DNA of 36,595 bases, taken from contig JAATFW010000328.1 in NCBI GenBank assembly GCA_015654985.1, positions 1 to 36,595 on the forward strand. The letters are read 5' to 3'. The translations under genes were made by a program, and so were the position numbers. Each line of letters opens with the position of its first letter. Within the stretch, counting starts at the first letter, position 1. Under the pieces are notes generated by a model that ran no database searches, was not told where the DNA came from, and saw only the letters and a program-made list of their open reading frames with translations. The stretch comes from Sphingobacteriales bacterium. Its GTDB lineage: Bacteria; Bacteroidota; Bacteroidia; Sphingobacteriales; Sphingobacteriaceae. Of this stretch, positions 17,029-27,169 are shown piece by piece.

Positions 17029-17147
17029 GAGTTATGAGTTATGAGTTATGAGTTATGAATTATGGGTTATGAATTATGAATTATGGGTTATGAATTATGA
17101 ATTATGAATTATGGGTTATGAGTTATGAATTATGGGTTATGAATTAT
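17029..17147 (-). repeat. Heptamer tandem array (17 units), left arm of an inverted pair
   Basis: Seventeen exact 7-bp units drawn from gagttat, gaattat and gggttat, starting 14 nt upstream of the oxidoreductase start. Only two positions of the unit vary. Its reverse complement (ataactc, ataattc, ataaccc) is the same unit set as the array at 17283-17422. Confidence 0.92.
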
Positions 17148-17282
17148 CAAAGTAATACAATTGATTATTAGTGTTTAATATTTTATTTAAGAGAACTGGT
17201 ATTGCGTAATACAAACCTGCCTGTACTAAATGATTAGGAGAATAAGTCAACTTATTATGGGCCTAAACCAATTTTTAGAATT
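17148..17282. other. Spacer between the two inverted heptamer arrays
   Basis: 135 nt of AT-rich non-coding sequence. The right part, read on the minus strand from the array outward, contains ATTCTAAAAATTGGTTTAGG, similar to the flank element near the arrays at 29912 and 30080. With the arrays this makes a gene-free stretch of about 410 nt between the oxidoreductase and the esterase. No ORF or promoter stands out. Confidence 0.5.
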
Positions 17283-17422
17283 GCCATAACCCATAACCCA
17301 TAACTCATAATTCATAATTCATAATTTATAACTCATAATTTATAACTCATAACCCATAACTCATAACTCATAATTCATAACCCATAACCCATAACTCATA
17401 ACTCATAATTCATAACCCATAA
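17283..17422 (+). repeat. Heptamer tandem array (20 units), right arm of an inverted pair
   Basis: Twenty 7-bp units: gccataa, then mixtures of cccataa, ctcataa, ttcataa and tttataa. A twenty-first partial unit carries the TGA stop of the esterase gene (17424-17426 on the minus strand). It is the reverse complement in type of the array at 17029-17147. Confidence 0.92.
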
Positions 17423-17423
17423 C

Positions 17424-18338
17424 TCATTCAATCACCCCCAGCCCCTTCAACCAATGTTCTACCCTGTCTGTCCAGTGGTCGGGAGCACGGTTGGAGCGGA
17501 TTCCAAAGCCGTGCCCGCCTTTTGGATAAAGGTGCATTTCCGCAGAAACTCCGTTCTTAACCAGGGCTTCATAAAACTTAATACTGTTAGCCACTTTTAC
17601 CGTTTTGTCATCGGCTGCGTGAATAAGCATTGAAGGAGGTGTTTCCGGTGTGATCTGTAATTCATTTGAAAAATACTTAATCGTTTCCGGTGAAGGATTT
17701 GTGCCAATCAGGTTATCTCTTGAACCTTTATGCATCAAGCTGTCGCTGAAGCTGATTACAGGATAGACAAGTATCATGAAATCAGGACGGAGATTAATTC
17801 CCTCTTTATTATCGATAACCGCTTTTGAAAAATGGGTTCCCGCTGTAGATGCGAGATGGCCCCCGGCAGAAAAACCGATAATTCCAACGCGTCCCGGATC
17901 AACAGACCATTCTTTTGCCCGGCTTCGCACTGTTTTTATTGCCTGCTGCGCATCCTGAAGCGGTCCTGTTGTTTTATCAGCCATGATATTGTCTGATGGT
18001 AAACGGTACTTAAGAATAAAGGCGGCAATGCCCATCTTATTAAATTCGGCGGCTATATCAGTTCCTTCATTTGTATACGAAACAATCCGGTACCCTCCGC
18101 CGGGAATAATTATTACCGCTGCACCTGTCGCTTTTTCTTTTGGAGGAAGATAAATAGCAAGAGTTGGTTCAGAGACTTTTCCATATCTGATTTCCCCGGC
18201 GGCATTTACATCTTTATCTTCTTTTTCCTGTGATGTAACTGAATTTGGAATTTTACCATTATAAAGCGGAATGGTAGTTTGTGCGATACCCCTCATTAAA
18301 CCTGCTGTTAACACTAAAGTAAGGACTAATTTGTGCAT
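17424..18338 (-). CDS. Secreted alpha/beta hydrolase, acetyl-esterase-like
   Basis: 304 residues with a signal peptide (about 1-19, cut after GIAQ). Oxyanion-hole motif IPGGGY (78-83), nucleophile in GFSAGGH (S157), acid in AADDKT (D243 or D244), His in GGHGFG (H276). This layout matches the BD-FAE/acetyl xylan esterase-like hydrolases common in polysaccharide-degrading Bacteroidota, so removal of acetyl or other acyl groups from plant glycans in the periplasm is plausible; no glycosidase or SusCD genes are nearby to support it. The stop codon falls in a heptamer array. Confidence 0.88.
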   Translation of the reverse strand: MHKLVLTLVLTAGLMRGIAQTTIPLYNGKIPNSVTSQEKEDKDVNAAGEIRYGKVSEPTLAIYLPPKEKATGAAVIIIPGGGYRIVSYTNEGTDIAAEFNKMGIAAFILKYRLPSDNIMADKTTGPLQDAQQAIKTVRSRAKEWSVDPGRVGIIGFSAGGHLASTAGTHFSKAVIDNKEGINLRPDFMILVYPVISFSDSLMHKGSRDNLIGTNPSPETIKYFSNELQITPETPPSMLIHAADDKTVKVANSIKFYEALVKNGVSAEMHLYPKGGHGFGIRSNRAPDHWTDRVEHWLKGLGVIE

Positions 18339-18554
18339 GGAGCTTTTTTTTGTGCAATATACTGATTGTTTCCGGTGAGGTTATTGCAAAAAATAAATTT
18401 CCCAGCCGGGATTTATTTCCCCTCAATTTCCCAAATTTCCCCGCTTGATAAAGCCGGTTTTTTTTTAAAAATGGACTTCTTCTTCTTCTGTACATGAAAT
18501 GTGTCTTTTGATTTTCGGGTTACTGTTTGGTCTCCGTTTTGTAACCACCAGTGT

Positions 18555-19058
18555 ATGGCGAGATACATACTTTTATTCCTTTTATTTATATCAGGTTTTT
18601 CTCTCAGAGCCCAGTATCTGAACTGGTTTGTTTCCGCTCAGACAGGAGGCAGCGGTTATGGATCAACAAACGTTCATGGTGCTGTTCTGGCAGGTTTTAA
18701 AACAGAAACCGGGCAGCAGGTGTCATTCGGCCCCGTAGTAAAAGGATATTTGTCTGACCAGAAATTTGGTAACATTGTAGGCGCCCGCTTATATTCTCAA
18801 ATGAACCTTTCCGGGAATATCGGGATTTATATGCAATGTGATATCTCTAACGGCAATCAGTTCAGGGCAGTGAGTATGACGTCTCCCCTCCGTCTTGAAA
18901 CCGGGATTGGCGTCAACTATATGATGAGCGAAAAAATAGGCGTTGGCGCAGGATATAATTTCGACGATTATAATCCCTTAAACAATTCAAGAAAAAGCAG
19001 TCCCGCTATTAAGCTTGTTTACCTTATTCCATTCAGAAGCAATAGCTGGGGATATTAA
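18555..19058 (+). CDS. Small secreted protein, probably an outer-membrane beta-barrel
   Basis: 167 residues from ATG 18555 (MARYILLFLLFISGFSLRAQ), which gives a clean signal peptide ending in RAQ; the open frame reaches back to a GTG at 18501 but that would bury the signal. The mature part alternates hydrophobic and polar residues and is rich in Gly, Tyr, Ser and Asn, and it ends with an aromatic residue (SNSWGY), as beta-barrel outer-membrane proteins do. No family recognised. Divergent from the esterase. Confidence 0.65.
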   Translation: MARYILLFLLFISGFSLRAQYLNWFVSAQTGGSGYGSTNVHGAVLAGFKTETGQQVSFGPVVKGYLSDQKFGNIVGARLYSQMNLSGNIGIYMQCDISNGNQFRAVSMTSPLRLETGIGVNYMMSEKIGVGAGYNFDDYNPLNNSRKSSPAIKLVYLIPFRSNSWGY

Positions 19059-19111
19059 TCCTTTTTACCCCTTTTAAATATCGGCAATTAAGAGTTCACA
19101 ACCTTTTCAGG

Positions 19112-19119
19112 TATCTTTG
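19112..19119 (+). promoter_or_regulatory. Probable -7 element for the alpha/beta hydrolase gene
   Basis: TATCTTTG fits TAnnTTTG and lies 44 nt before the start codon. No clear TTTG is seen 20 nt upstream. Confidence 0.4.
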
Positions 19120-19163
19120 TGTTCATTAAGAAACTGTAATGTTTAACTCTTAATTTCCATGGT

Positions 19164-19982
19164 ATGATAGAAAGCCGGTTTATTAAAATAAATGATCTTG
19201 AAGTTTCTTTCCTCAGAAAACTCCCAGCGGCTCCTGAAGTAACTATTGTTTTTATTCACGGATTTCCATTCAGTTCGGCAATCTGGACTCAGCAACTTGA
19301 ATCACTGCCAGGCAACGTCCAGGGGATTTCATACGATATCCGCGGATACGGGCGCAGCAGGGGAGGCCATCCATATTACAGTATTGATCTTTTTGCCAGG
19401 GACCTCCTGGAGTTGTTACAGTCTCTTTCATTAAAGAATGTAGTGTTATGCGGTGTATCGATGGGCGGATATATTGCATTAAGAGCTTTGGAAATTTCAC
19501 CTGAAAGAATAAAAGGACTTGTTTTATGCGATACAAATTCAGCTTCTGATACCAATGAAGGCAAGATCAAGCGGTTTGCTTCTATTGAGCAGGTGATAAA
19601 AGATGGGAAGGAAGTATTTGCTGATAACTTCATGAAAAATATTTTCAGCGACAAAACTTTTTCTGATAACCAGCCTTTAACAGAATCTATCCGCGAAATT
19701 ATTTTGAATACATCCACAGAAACAATTTGTTCAACCCAGATGGCACTGGCCTCGAGGACTGATACCACCGATATGCTTGCAGCTATCAAAATGCCGGTTT
19801 TGGTGGTAAGAGGGGCCGAAGACCGTCTAATGACCCAGGACCAGGCAGAACAACTAAAAGATGCAATTCACGGGGCAGAACTGGAAGTAATACCAAACTC
19901 CGGGCACTTGCCCAATTGCGAGGCTTCTGAATTATTTAATGACATTTTGAACAGCTATCTCAGAAAACATTTTCTTTCCTGA
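19164..19982 (+). CDS. Alpha/beta fold hydrolase
   Basis: 272 residues, cytoplasmic, no signal peptide. HGFPFS (32-37) forms the oxyanion hole, GVSMGGY (97-103) holds the nucleophile S99, D220 in RGAEDR is the acid and H248 in NSGHLP the base, so the catalytic triad is complete. It belongs to the broad group of 3-oxoadipate enol-lactonase/esterase-like hydrolases; substrate unknown. Fifteen nt separate it from the topoisomerase gene, so the two are probably co-transcribed. Confidence 0.9.
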   Translation: MIESRFIKINDLEVSFLRKLPAAPEVTIVFIHGFPFSSAIWTQQLESLPGNVQGISYDIRGYGRSRGGHPYYSIDLFARDLLELLQSLSLKNVVLCGVSMGGYIALRALEISPERIKGLVLCDTNSASDTNEGKIKRFASIEQVIKDGKEVFADNFMKNIFSDKTFSDNQPLTESIREIILNTSTETICSTQMALASRTDTTDMLAAIKMPVLVVRGAEDRLMTQDQAEQLKDAIHGAELEVIPNSGHLPNCEASELFNDILNSYLRKHFLS

Positions 19983-19997
19983 TTGTTTTTATGAGCG

Positions 19998-21062
19998 ATG
20001 ACGGAAACCGAACAGTTGCTCAGCGAAAATAACCTGATCTATATAAGTGATGCCTCTCCTGGTATAACCAGAGAGATTACTGAAGACGGCTTTGTTTATT
20101 TAAACAAAAAAGGCGAAAAAATAAGCGACCCGAAAATACTCGAAAGGATCAGGAAACTAGCCCTTCCGCCGGCCTGGCAGAATGTTTGGATCGCCGAAAA
20201 GGCTAATGCCCATCTTCAGGCAACGGGTACAGATCAGGCAGGAAGAAAACAATACAGGTATCATAATAACTGGTCGCAGTTAAGAAACGAAAATAAATTT
20301 TACAGGCTCCTTGAATTCGGAAAGAAGCTCCCCGAATTCAGGCGAAACCTGCAGAAAGACCTTCGCCGGCAAAAACTTGATCAGCGCAAAGTTCTGGCTA
20401 TTTCTGTTTTCTTTATGCAAAAAACGCTTATAAGAATCGGAAATGAATCATATAAGCAGTTATATGGCTCGTATGGGTTAAGCACGCTCAGGGATAAACA
20501 TGTTAAGATTGAGGGCAATCTGATGAAATTATCCTTCAGGGGGAAAAAGGGAATAATGCACGAAATTAGTCTGAACGACAGAAATCTGTCGAGGCTTGTA
20601 AAAAAATGCAGGGATATTCCGGGGCAGGAATTGTTTCAGTATTATGCCCCTGATGGTGAACGCTGTTCTATCGATTCGGGTATGGTTAATAAATATATTA
20701 AAGAAATTACCGGCTGTGATTTTACCGCCAAGGATTTCAGAACATGGTCTGGAACAATGGAGGCTTTGAGAAGCTATTCTGAATATGAATACCCTGATTC
20801 TGAGTTTAAACGGAAGAAGATAACTTTAGCAGTTCTTGATACTGTTTGTTCCAGGCTGGGCAATACCCGAACCGTATGTAAAAAATATTATGTTTTTCCT
20901 CCGCTGATCGAAGCTTATGAAAGCGGCTTATTGCTGCCCTTTTTGAAGAAGATAAAGAAAAATGAGCTTTTGGTATCAGAAACAGGGTTAAACAGCGACG
21001 AAAAGGTATTGCTTTCTTTTTTGAAGGCCGAACGGAAGAAACGACAGGTTTTAAAGCAGTAA
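19998..21062 (+). CDS. DNA topoisomerase IB (poxvirus type)
   Basis: 354 residues. N-terminal domain with KLALPPAWQNVWIAEKANAH (54-73) and YRYHNNW (86-92), catalytic domain with R146 in IRIGNESY, the lysine loop in RGKKG (181-185), R248 in KDFRTWSGT, and the nucleophilic tyrosine Y298 in VCKKYYVFPP, aligned to the SYIHP position of bacterial relatives. It nicks one strand through a 3'-phosphotyrosine and relaxes supercoils without ATP. Present in many environmental bacteria alongside topoisomerase IA and gyrase. Confidence 0.93.
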   Translation: MTETEQLLSENNLIYISDASPGITREITEDGFVYLNKKGEKISDPKILERIRKLALPPAWQNVWIAEKANAHLQATGTDQAGRKQYRYHNNWSQLRNENKFYRLLEFGKKLPEFRRNLQKDLRRQKLDQRKVLAISVFFMQKTLIRIGNESYKQLYGSYGLSTLRDKHVKIEGNLMKLSFRGKKGIMHEISLNDRNLSRLVKKCRDIPGQELFQYYAPDGERCSIDSGMVNKYIKEITGCDFTAKDFRTWSGTMEALRSYSEYEYPDSEFKRKKITLAVLDTVCSRLGNTRTVCKKYYVFPPLIEAYESGLLLPFLKKIKKNELLVSETGLNSDEKVLLSFLKAERKKRQVLKQ

Positions 21063-23021
<1,959 letters not shown>

Positions 23022-23154
23022 GTTTTTAAAACCCTCTAACCGTGCGCTTGTTCTAAATGAAAGTAATCCCACTGTTCTGATAGAAAAGATGCTCGGGTTT
23101 GATGCTGTTCCCAACGAAGGTTGGTTTAAAGACCGTAATCTGACATGAAAGCTA

Positions 23155-23185
23155 TTGATTAGCCCTTAATAAACTCGTAAATTTG
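23155..23185 (+). promoter_or_regulatory. Promoter of trxB
   Basis: TTG (23155-23157), 20 nt, TAAATTTG (23178-23185): a full Bacteroidota-type promoter, ending 18 nt before the start codon, so the leader is very short. Confidence 0.6.
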
Positions 23186-23202
23186 CACACTAAATAAAAT
23201 TT

Positions 23203-24156
23203 ATGTCTCAGGAAACAGAACATGTACAATGCCTTATTATAGGTTCGGGCCCCGCTGGATATACCGCAGCAATCTATGCAGCCCGTGCCGATTTAAAGCC
23301 TGTATTATATACCGGAATTGTTCCGGGAGGGCAGCTCACCCAAACTACGGATGTTGAAAATTTTCCTGGTTATCCTAAAGGTATCATGGGCCCTGAAATG
23401 ATGGAAGACTTCAGGCAGCAGGCCGAACGCTTCGGAACAGATATCCGCTTTGGATATGTTACCTCCGTTGATTTTTCGGGCACTCCTCATAAAATAGTTA
23501 TCGACGAACATAAAACTATCACTGCCGATACCGTGATTATTGCTACCGGCGCCTCGGCAAAATGGCTGGGACTGGAAAGCGAACAGAAATATAACGGGTT
23601 TGGCGTTTCTGCCTGCGCTGTTTGCGATGGCTTTTTCTTTAAGGGAGAGGAAGTAGCCATTGTAGGTGCCGGTGATACGGCTGCCGAAGAAGCTACTTAT
23701 CTGGCTAAATTATGCAGCAAGGTACATGTGCTGGTACGCCGCGATGAATTCAGAGCCTCTAAAGCAATGCAGAACCGCGTTTTAAACACTCATAACATTG
23801 AAATCCATTACAATACAGAAACAAGGGAAATTGTAGGCGACGGTCAGAACGTTACCGGGATTAAAGTGTTTAACAATAAAACGCTTGAAGAAAGGGTGAT
23901 CCCTGTTTCCGGTTTCTTTGTTGCTATCGGGCATAAACCCAATACAGATATTTTCAAAGGCTGGCTGGATATGGATGAAACAGGCTACCTGATTACCAGG
24001 CCAGGCACTACCCAGACGAATATTGAAGGTGTTTTTGCCTGTGGAGATGCTCAGGACAAAGTTTACCGTCAGGCTGTTACCGCTGCGGGTACCGGTTGCA
24101 TGGCTGCTCTTGAAGCTGAAAGATACCTCGCTGAAAAGGAGTTTGAAGAGGCATAA
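23203..24156 (+). CDS. trxB: Thioredoxin-disulfide reductase
   Basis: 317 residues, low-molecular-weight type. FAD site GSGPAGYTAAIYAARA (14-29), redox-active CAVC (C138, C141), NADPH site GAGDTAAEEA (155-164), and GDAQD near the C-terminus for FAD. Passes electrons from NADPH to thioredoxin, and so serves thiol peroxidases and ribonucleotide reductase. No trxA is adjacent. Confidence 0.96.
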   Translation: MSQETEHVQCLIIGSGPAGYTAAIYAARADLKPVLYTGIVPGGQLTQTTDVENFPGYPKGIMGPEMMEDFRQQAERFGTDIRFGYVTSVDFSGTPHKIVIDEHKTITADTVIIATGASAKWLGLESEQKYNGFGVSACAVCDGFFFKGEEVAIVGAGDTAAEEATYLAKLCSKVHVLVRRDEFRASKAMQNRVLNTHNIEIHYNTETREIVGDGQNVTGIKVFNNKTLEERVIPVSGFFVAIGHKPNTDIFKGWLDMDETGYLITRPGTTQTNIEGVFACGDAQDKVYRQAVTAAGTGCMAALEAERYLAEKEFEEA

Positions 24157-24406
24157 TCTGCAGTCTGCCGTTTTTCTTTCTGAAATACCCGGGATTCTGC
24201 AGAACAATCTTTATTGAAATTTGTTTAAAGGTAAATGCAGTTTACAAAGTAGTGTTATAAAGTTTATAAAGTAGTATTATAAAATAGATATAAAGATAGC
24301 GGCTTGTTACTTTTTATCTATAAAACAGTTCTTCAATGGAACATGAGAGACCGATAAAACTGTTTTATATCAATTTTATAAAACAATACACTTCGGGCGT
24401 GTTTGA
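24157..24406. other. trxB-bTHX intergenic region with repeats
   Basis: Contains a direct repeat AAAGTAGTrTTATAAA (24246-24261 and 24268-24283, 22-bp step) and a 12-bp inverted repeat TATAAAACAGTT (24319-24330)/AACTGTTTTATA (24358-24369). The final part, 24353-24406, is flank element 3 (GATAAAAC...CAATTTTATAAAAC...TTCGGGCGTGTTTG), reading into the heptamer array. The inverted repeat could regulate the downstream ribosomal protein gene. No terminator for trxB is clear. Confidence 0.5.
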
Positions 24407-24469
24407 ACTTACAACTTACAACTTACAACTTACAACTTATAACTTACAACTTACAACTTACAACTTAAC
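24407..24469 (+). repeat. Heptamer tandem array (9 units) upstream of bTHX
   Basis: acttaca x4, acttata, acttaca x3, acttaac, exact 7-bp period, ending 9 nt before the start codon. A spurious 73-codon reading frame (24336-24557) crosses it and yields a repeating LTTYNLQ peptide. Confidence 0.92.
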
Positions 24470-24478
24470 AATAGTATT

Positions 24479-24601
24479 ATGGGAAAAGGTGATATCAAAT
24501 CAAGAAAAGGAAAAATTACCAACAAATCATTCGGAAAGAAAAGGCCTCACCAGCTAAAAAAAGCGTCCGAAACGGTTAAAAAGGAAAAAGTTGCTGAATA
24601 A
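24479..24601 (+). CDS. 30S ribosomal protein bTHX
   Basis: 40 residues, MGKGDIKSRKGKITNKSFGK at the start, 14 of the 40 residues basic. The opening MGKGDxKSrKGKI and the following S-x-G-x-x-RP match the small bTHX family that binds at the top of the 30S head in Thermus and is annotated in many Bacteroidota. Too short for usual ORF cut-offs. Start ATG 24479 is 9 nt after a heptamer array, and the stop overlaps the first base of a strong terminator, so it is a monocistronic gene. Confidence 0.88.
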   Translation: MGKGDIKSRKGKITNKSFGKKRPHQLKKASETVKKEKVAE

Positions 24602-24623
24602 AAGTGCCCCCGGGCACTTTTTT
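24601..24623 (+). terminator. Intrinsic terminator after bTHX gene
   Basis: AAAGTGCCC (24601-24609), CC loop, GGGCACTTT (24612-24620) and further T to 24623. The stem begins on the last base of the stop codon. Confidence 0.9.
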
Positions 24624-24634
24624 GTTAAATAGCT

Positions 24635-25231
24635 ATGGCGTCCACCCCGGTTAAATTCAGAATTTCCGTTATCCTGATCACTTCTATAGTAAGCGTTCTG
24701 TTCCTGATCTTCCTGTTCTTTTACGTTAAACGACAGTTTACCCTGAACAGGACAGAGGTAAGCGAAGATGTGATGATCGAAAAGATTACCAGCATAGGTA
24801 AACTTGAACTTGTGAAATATAGCATGAAGGACGTTCTTGAAAAAAAAGAATTACGTGTCTTTTTGCCTGATAAACGAATTCTTTTCGTTGCTGCAGGAGA
24901 AGTTGCCGGATGTATAGACCTCACCAAAGTATCCAAAGATGATATCGTGAAATCGTCGGCTGATTCTGTTACCATTTACCTGCCAAATCCTGAGATCTGT
25001 TATACCAAGCTTGACCATAAGCGATCTAAGGTGTACGATGTTTCGGGCACATGGTTCCCTGCAGACACTAAGGAGATGGTTGAGGGAATATATAAATTAG
25101 CAGAACAACGAATCCTGCAGAATGCTAAGGACATGGATATCCTTGGAAAAACCCGTCAGAATGCCTTTGTCATCTTTAAGCCTATGCTTGAGAATATTTC
25201 AGGAAAAAAGGTGGGAATAAAATTCAGGTAA
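24635..25231 (+). CDS. DUF4230 membrane-anchored protein
   Basis: 198 residues. One transmembrane segment near the N-terminus (about 9-31) followed by a soluble domain (about 45-198) matching DUF4230: the IGKLELVKYSMKDVLE start, AAGEVAGCIDLTKV in the middle and LPNPEICYTKLDHKRSKVY after it. The family is common in Bacteroidota and Firmicutes; function unknown. The topology suggests the domain faces the periplasm. Starts only 11 nt after the bTHX terminator, so its promoter must overlap that region. Confidence 0.85.
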   Translation: MASTPVKFRISVILITSIVSVLFLIFLFFYVKRQFTLNRTEVSEDVMIEKITSIGKLELVKYSMKDVLEKKELRVFLPDKRILFVAAGEVAGCIDLTKVSKDDIVKSSADSVTIYLPNPEICYTKLDHKRSKVYDVSGTWFPADTKEMVEGIYKLAEQRILQNAKDMDILGKTRQNAFVIFKPMLENISGKKVGIKFR

Positions 25232-25256
25232 CATTTTCATTTTACCGCGTCTTTAT

Positions 25257-25264
25257 TAGCTTTG
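25257..25264 (+). promoter_or_regulatory. Probable -7 element for the lipoprotein gene
   Basis: TAGCTTTG fits TAnnTTTG; TTTT lies at the -33 distance. The resulting leader of about 115 nt would contain the long hairpin at 25284-25337. Confidence 0.4.
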
Positions 25265-25283
25265 GGTAATATTCTCAAACTGA

Positions 25284-25337
25284 GATGAATTGCTTTTATG
25301 TTCAAAATACATAAATCGAATATAAAAGCAATTCATC
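25284..25337 (+). promoter_or_regulatory. 20-bp hairpin in the leader of the lipoprotein gene
   Basis: Arms 25284-25303 and 25318-25337: the outer 16 bp (GATGAATTGCTTTTAT/ATAAAAGCAATTCATC) are perfect, and four more pairs (one G-T) extend it, with a 14-nt loop. There is no T-run after it, so it is not a standard terminator. It may be a leader structure, a protein-binding site, or a small palindromic repeat. Confidence 0.6.
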
Positions 25338-25388
25338 GATCTCTGATCAGCCTTTGAGAAACAGTTTTATAGATCAAAATATAAGCCG

Positions 25389-26027
25389 ATGAGCAATTTA
25401 AGAGTTTATTCTCAAAGACACTTCTTTTATATTTCAACCATTTCGTCCTTCATTCTTTTTTTCATTGCTGCCTGTACTTCTGATAAACCGAAAGAGCCGG
25501 AAAAAACTTTGGTAAAAGTGGTACTTCCCGAACCTTTCCATTTTCATAAAGCAATAGAAGTAAAGCCGGGACTAACTTTTGATGTAGTAAGCTGGGGCCG
25601 GGGATCTGAGCTTACCGGTGCTTTTCTTATAATGCGTTCTGATTCATCAGGCATGAAATATCGTTCTGCTTCGGGAGACCTGGAAGGGCGTATTAAAGAT
25701 GCCTGGAATATGGATATGGATTCGGATGGTAATCCTGAAATTTTTATAGAGGCCGTAGGCGAAGGCAAGGATAATTATCTTAAAATGTACGTTTATGAGT
25801 TTGATGATAACGGAACCGCCCGCGAATTACGATTCCCTGATCTCACCTCATCTACTAAAAAGAATTACCGGGGGAAGGATTCTGTTTATATAAAAGAGGG
25901 CGGCTTATACCGTGAGTTTCCATTATATGATGAAAAAGATACAGCCGGTCTTAAACCTACCGGGAAAAAATTGATAGAATATGTTCTGAGAGGAAATAAT
26001 TTCTCTGTAAAGGATGCTAAACCCTGA
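25389..26027 (+). CDS. Lipoprotein, possibly PliI-like
   Basis: 212 residues. Signal with lipobox FIAAC (C29), then a low-complexity stretch rich in Lys, Glu and Pro, and a beta-rich domain. It contains DMDSDGNPEIFI (about 119-130), a calcium-loop-like DxDxDG sequence, and a C-terminal block GGLYREFPLYDEKDTAGLKP followed by TGKKLIEYVL. That block recalls the tail of PliI-type periplasmic lysozyme inhibitors annotated in Bacteroidota; the similarity is from memory and weak outside this block. Otherwise a hypothetical envelope lipoprotein. Converges on the sigma-factor operon with 13 nt between stops. Confidence 0.6.
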   Translation: MSNLRVYSQRHFFYISTISSFILFFIAACTSDKPKEPEKTLVKVVLPEPFHFHKAIEVKPGLTFDVVSWGRGSELTGAFLIMRSDSSGMKYRSASGDLEGRIKDAWNMDMDSDGNPEIFIEAVGEGKDNYLKMYVYEFDDNGTARELRFPDLTSSTKKNYRGKDSVYIKEGGLYREFPLYDEKDTAGLKPTGKKLIEYVLRGNNFSVKDAKP

Positions 26028-26040
26028 ACAGCAAGCCCTT

Positions 26041-26655
26041 CTAAATTTCTTCGTCTGCAGCCGAAGCGTTAAACTGTTTCTGCAATCTTTCGAGGTTTCC
26101 TATCATTTCATATAGCTTTTCCTGCTCCCTGCGAATGTAAATCCGCATGAGTCTCCAGCATATAACAAACCATGCTATGGTAAATAATATTCCTGTAACC
26201 GTTTGCCATAGAGGAGCAACGAAATAAAGCTCAACGAAATACAGCCCAAAAGCTATCCCAATAAAAATACTGTAAACCGAATACTTTCTGGTGTTTAAAA
26301 CATAACGGTTACGCCTGTAATTTTTCAGGTAACTGATATATTCTTCCGGCTGTTTTAACAGCGACTCGCTGTTTGAAATACTGCGGTAATCCTTTAGTTG
26401 TATAACAACATAATACAGGCAGCATAAAATAAAGATAAGCAGGGAAAGGTGGGTGGTCCACATCATAAAGGGATTACTTATCCATACCCAAAGGAAAATG
26501 ACCACGCCGGCCAGCATTCCTCCCGTTTCCAGAAGCAGCTTGTTGCCGAAGCTCCTCTTCGATTTTTTAAGATTCTTAACAAGATCTTCGTAGCTGATCC
26601 CGGGCTGCAATACCTGACCGTTCCATATATCCTTCAGTGCATCAAAATCTTTCAT
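26041..26655 (-). CDS. Four-helix membrane protein encoded with an ECF sigma factor
   Basis: 204 residues. Soluble N-terminus (1-38, starting MKDFDALKDIWNGQ), two transmembrane segments (about 42-60 and 67-88), a basic cytosolic loop (90-122), two more (about 126-146 and 150-170) and a charged C-terminal helix. Its start overlaps the sigma-factor stop by 14 nt, so the two are translationally coupled. That arrangement and the membrane location suggest a regulator of the sigma factor, but there is no recognised zinc-binding anti-sigma motif (HxxxCxxC); function is inference. Confidence 0.7.
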   Translation of the reverse strand: MKDFDALKDIWNGQVLQPGISYEDLVKNLKKSKRSFGNKLLLETGGMLAGVVIFLWVWISNPFMMWTTHLSLLIFILCCLYYVVIQLKDYRSISNSESLLKQPEEYISYLKNYRRNRYVLNTRKYSVYSIFIGIAFGLYFVELYFVAPLWQTVTGILFTIAWFVICWRLMRIYIRREQEKLYEMIGNLERLQKQFNASAADEEI

Positions 26656-27139
26656 AACGATTATATATTTCCGTCAGCTTGTGTTTTATCCTGTGTATTT
26701 TAACACGAAGATTTCCTTCTGAAACCCCTGCAATCTCAGCAATTTCAGCATACGGCACTTCATCCAGCACCATAGTTATTATTATACGTTCATTCTCTTC
26801 GAGTTGGGCAATACATTTATAAAGGAGGCCTGCCTGTTCGTTCTTTTCAGAAAGTTCTTCCCGTTTATTTTCAATGATATTTTCGGTAAGTTCTTCTTTT
26901 GCCTGTCGCTTTTCCACCCTGAGCCAGGAGAGGCAGGTATTTACGGCTATGCGGTAGATCCAGGTAGAGATCATGGCCTGATTCCTGAATTTATCCAGAT
27001 TTTGCCAAACCTTCATAAAGGTTTCCTGCATCAGATCGTTTGCCGCGTCATTATCGCCGGTATATCCATAGCATAAATGGTAAACTCTTTTGGAGTTAGA
27101 CCTGAAGATTTCTTTAAAAAGAGCTTCCTTGTTTACCAT
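26642..27139 (-). CDS. ECF-type RNA polymerase sigma factor
   Basis: 165 residues. Region 2 spans about 8-76 with DLMQETFMKVWQNLDKF (35-51) and STWIYRIAVNTCLSWLR (58-74); region 4 has the helix-turn-helix YAEIAEIAGVSEGNLRVKIH (130-149). No region 1 or 3, hence an extracytoplasmic-function factor. Starts with VNKEALFKEIF after Met. Target promoters unknown. No TAnnTTTG motif precedes it on its strand, so it may be autoregulated from a promoter of its own class. Confidence 0.93.
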   Translation of the reverse strand: MVNKEALFKEIFRSNSKRVYHLCYGYTGDNDAANDLMQETFMKVWQNLDKFRNQAMISTWIYRIAVNTCLSWLRVEKRQAKEELTENIIENKREELSEKNEQAGLLYKCIAQLEENERIIITMVLDEVPYAEIAEIAGVSEGNLRVKIHRIKHKLTEIYNRYERF

Positions 27140-27169
27140 TTATATTTAGATAAGTACATCAGAAATTTG

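Noticed and set aside
17029-17422. CRISPR array
   Set aside because: The units are 7 bp with no unique spacers, and no cas genes are present.
24336-24557. 73-codon frame with repeating LTTYNLQ peptide
   Set aside because: It is produced by reading through a heptamer array and then overlaps the real bTHX gene in another frame.
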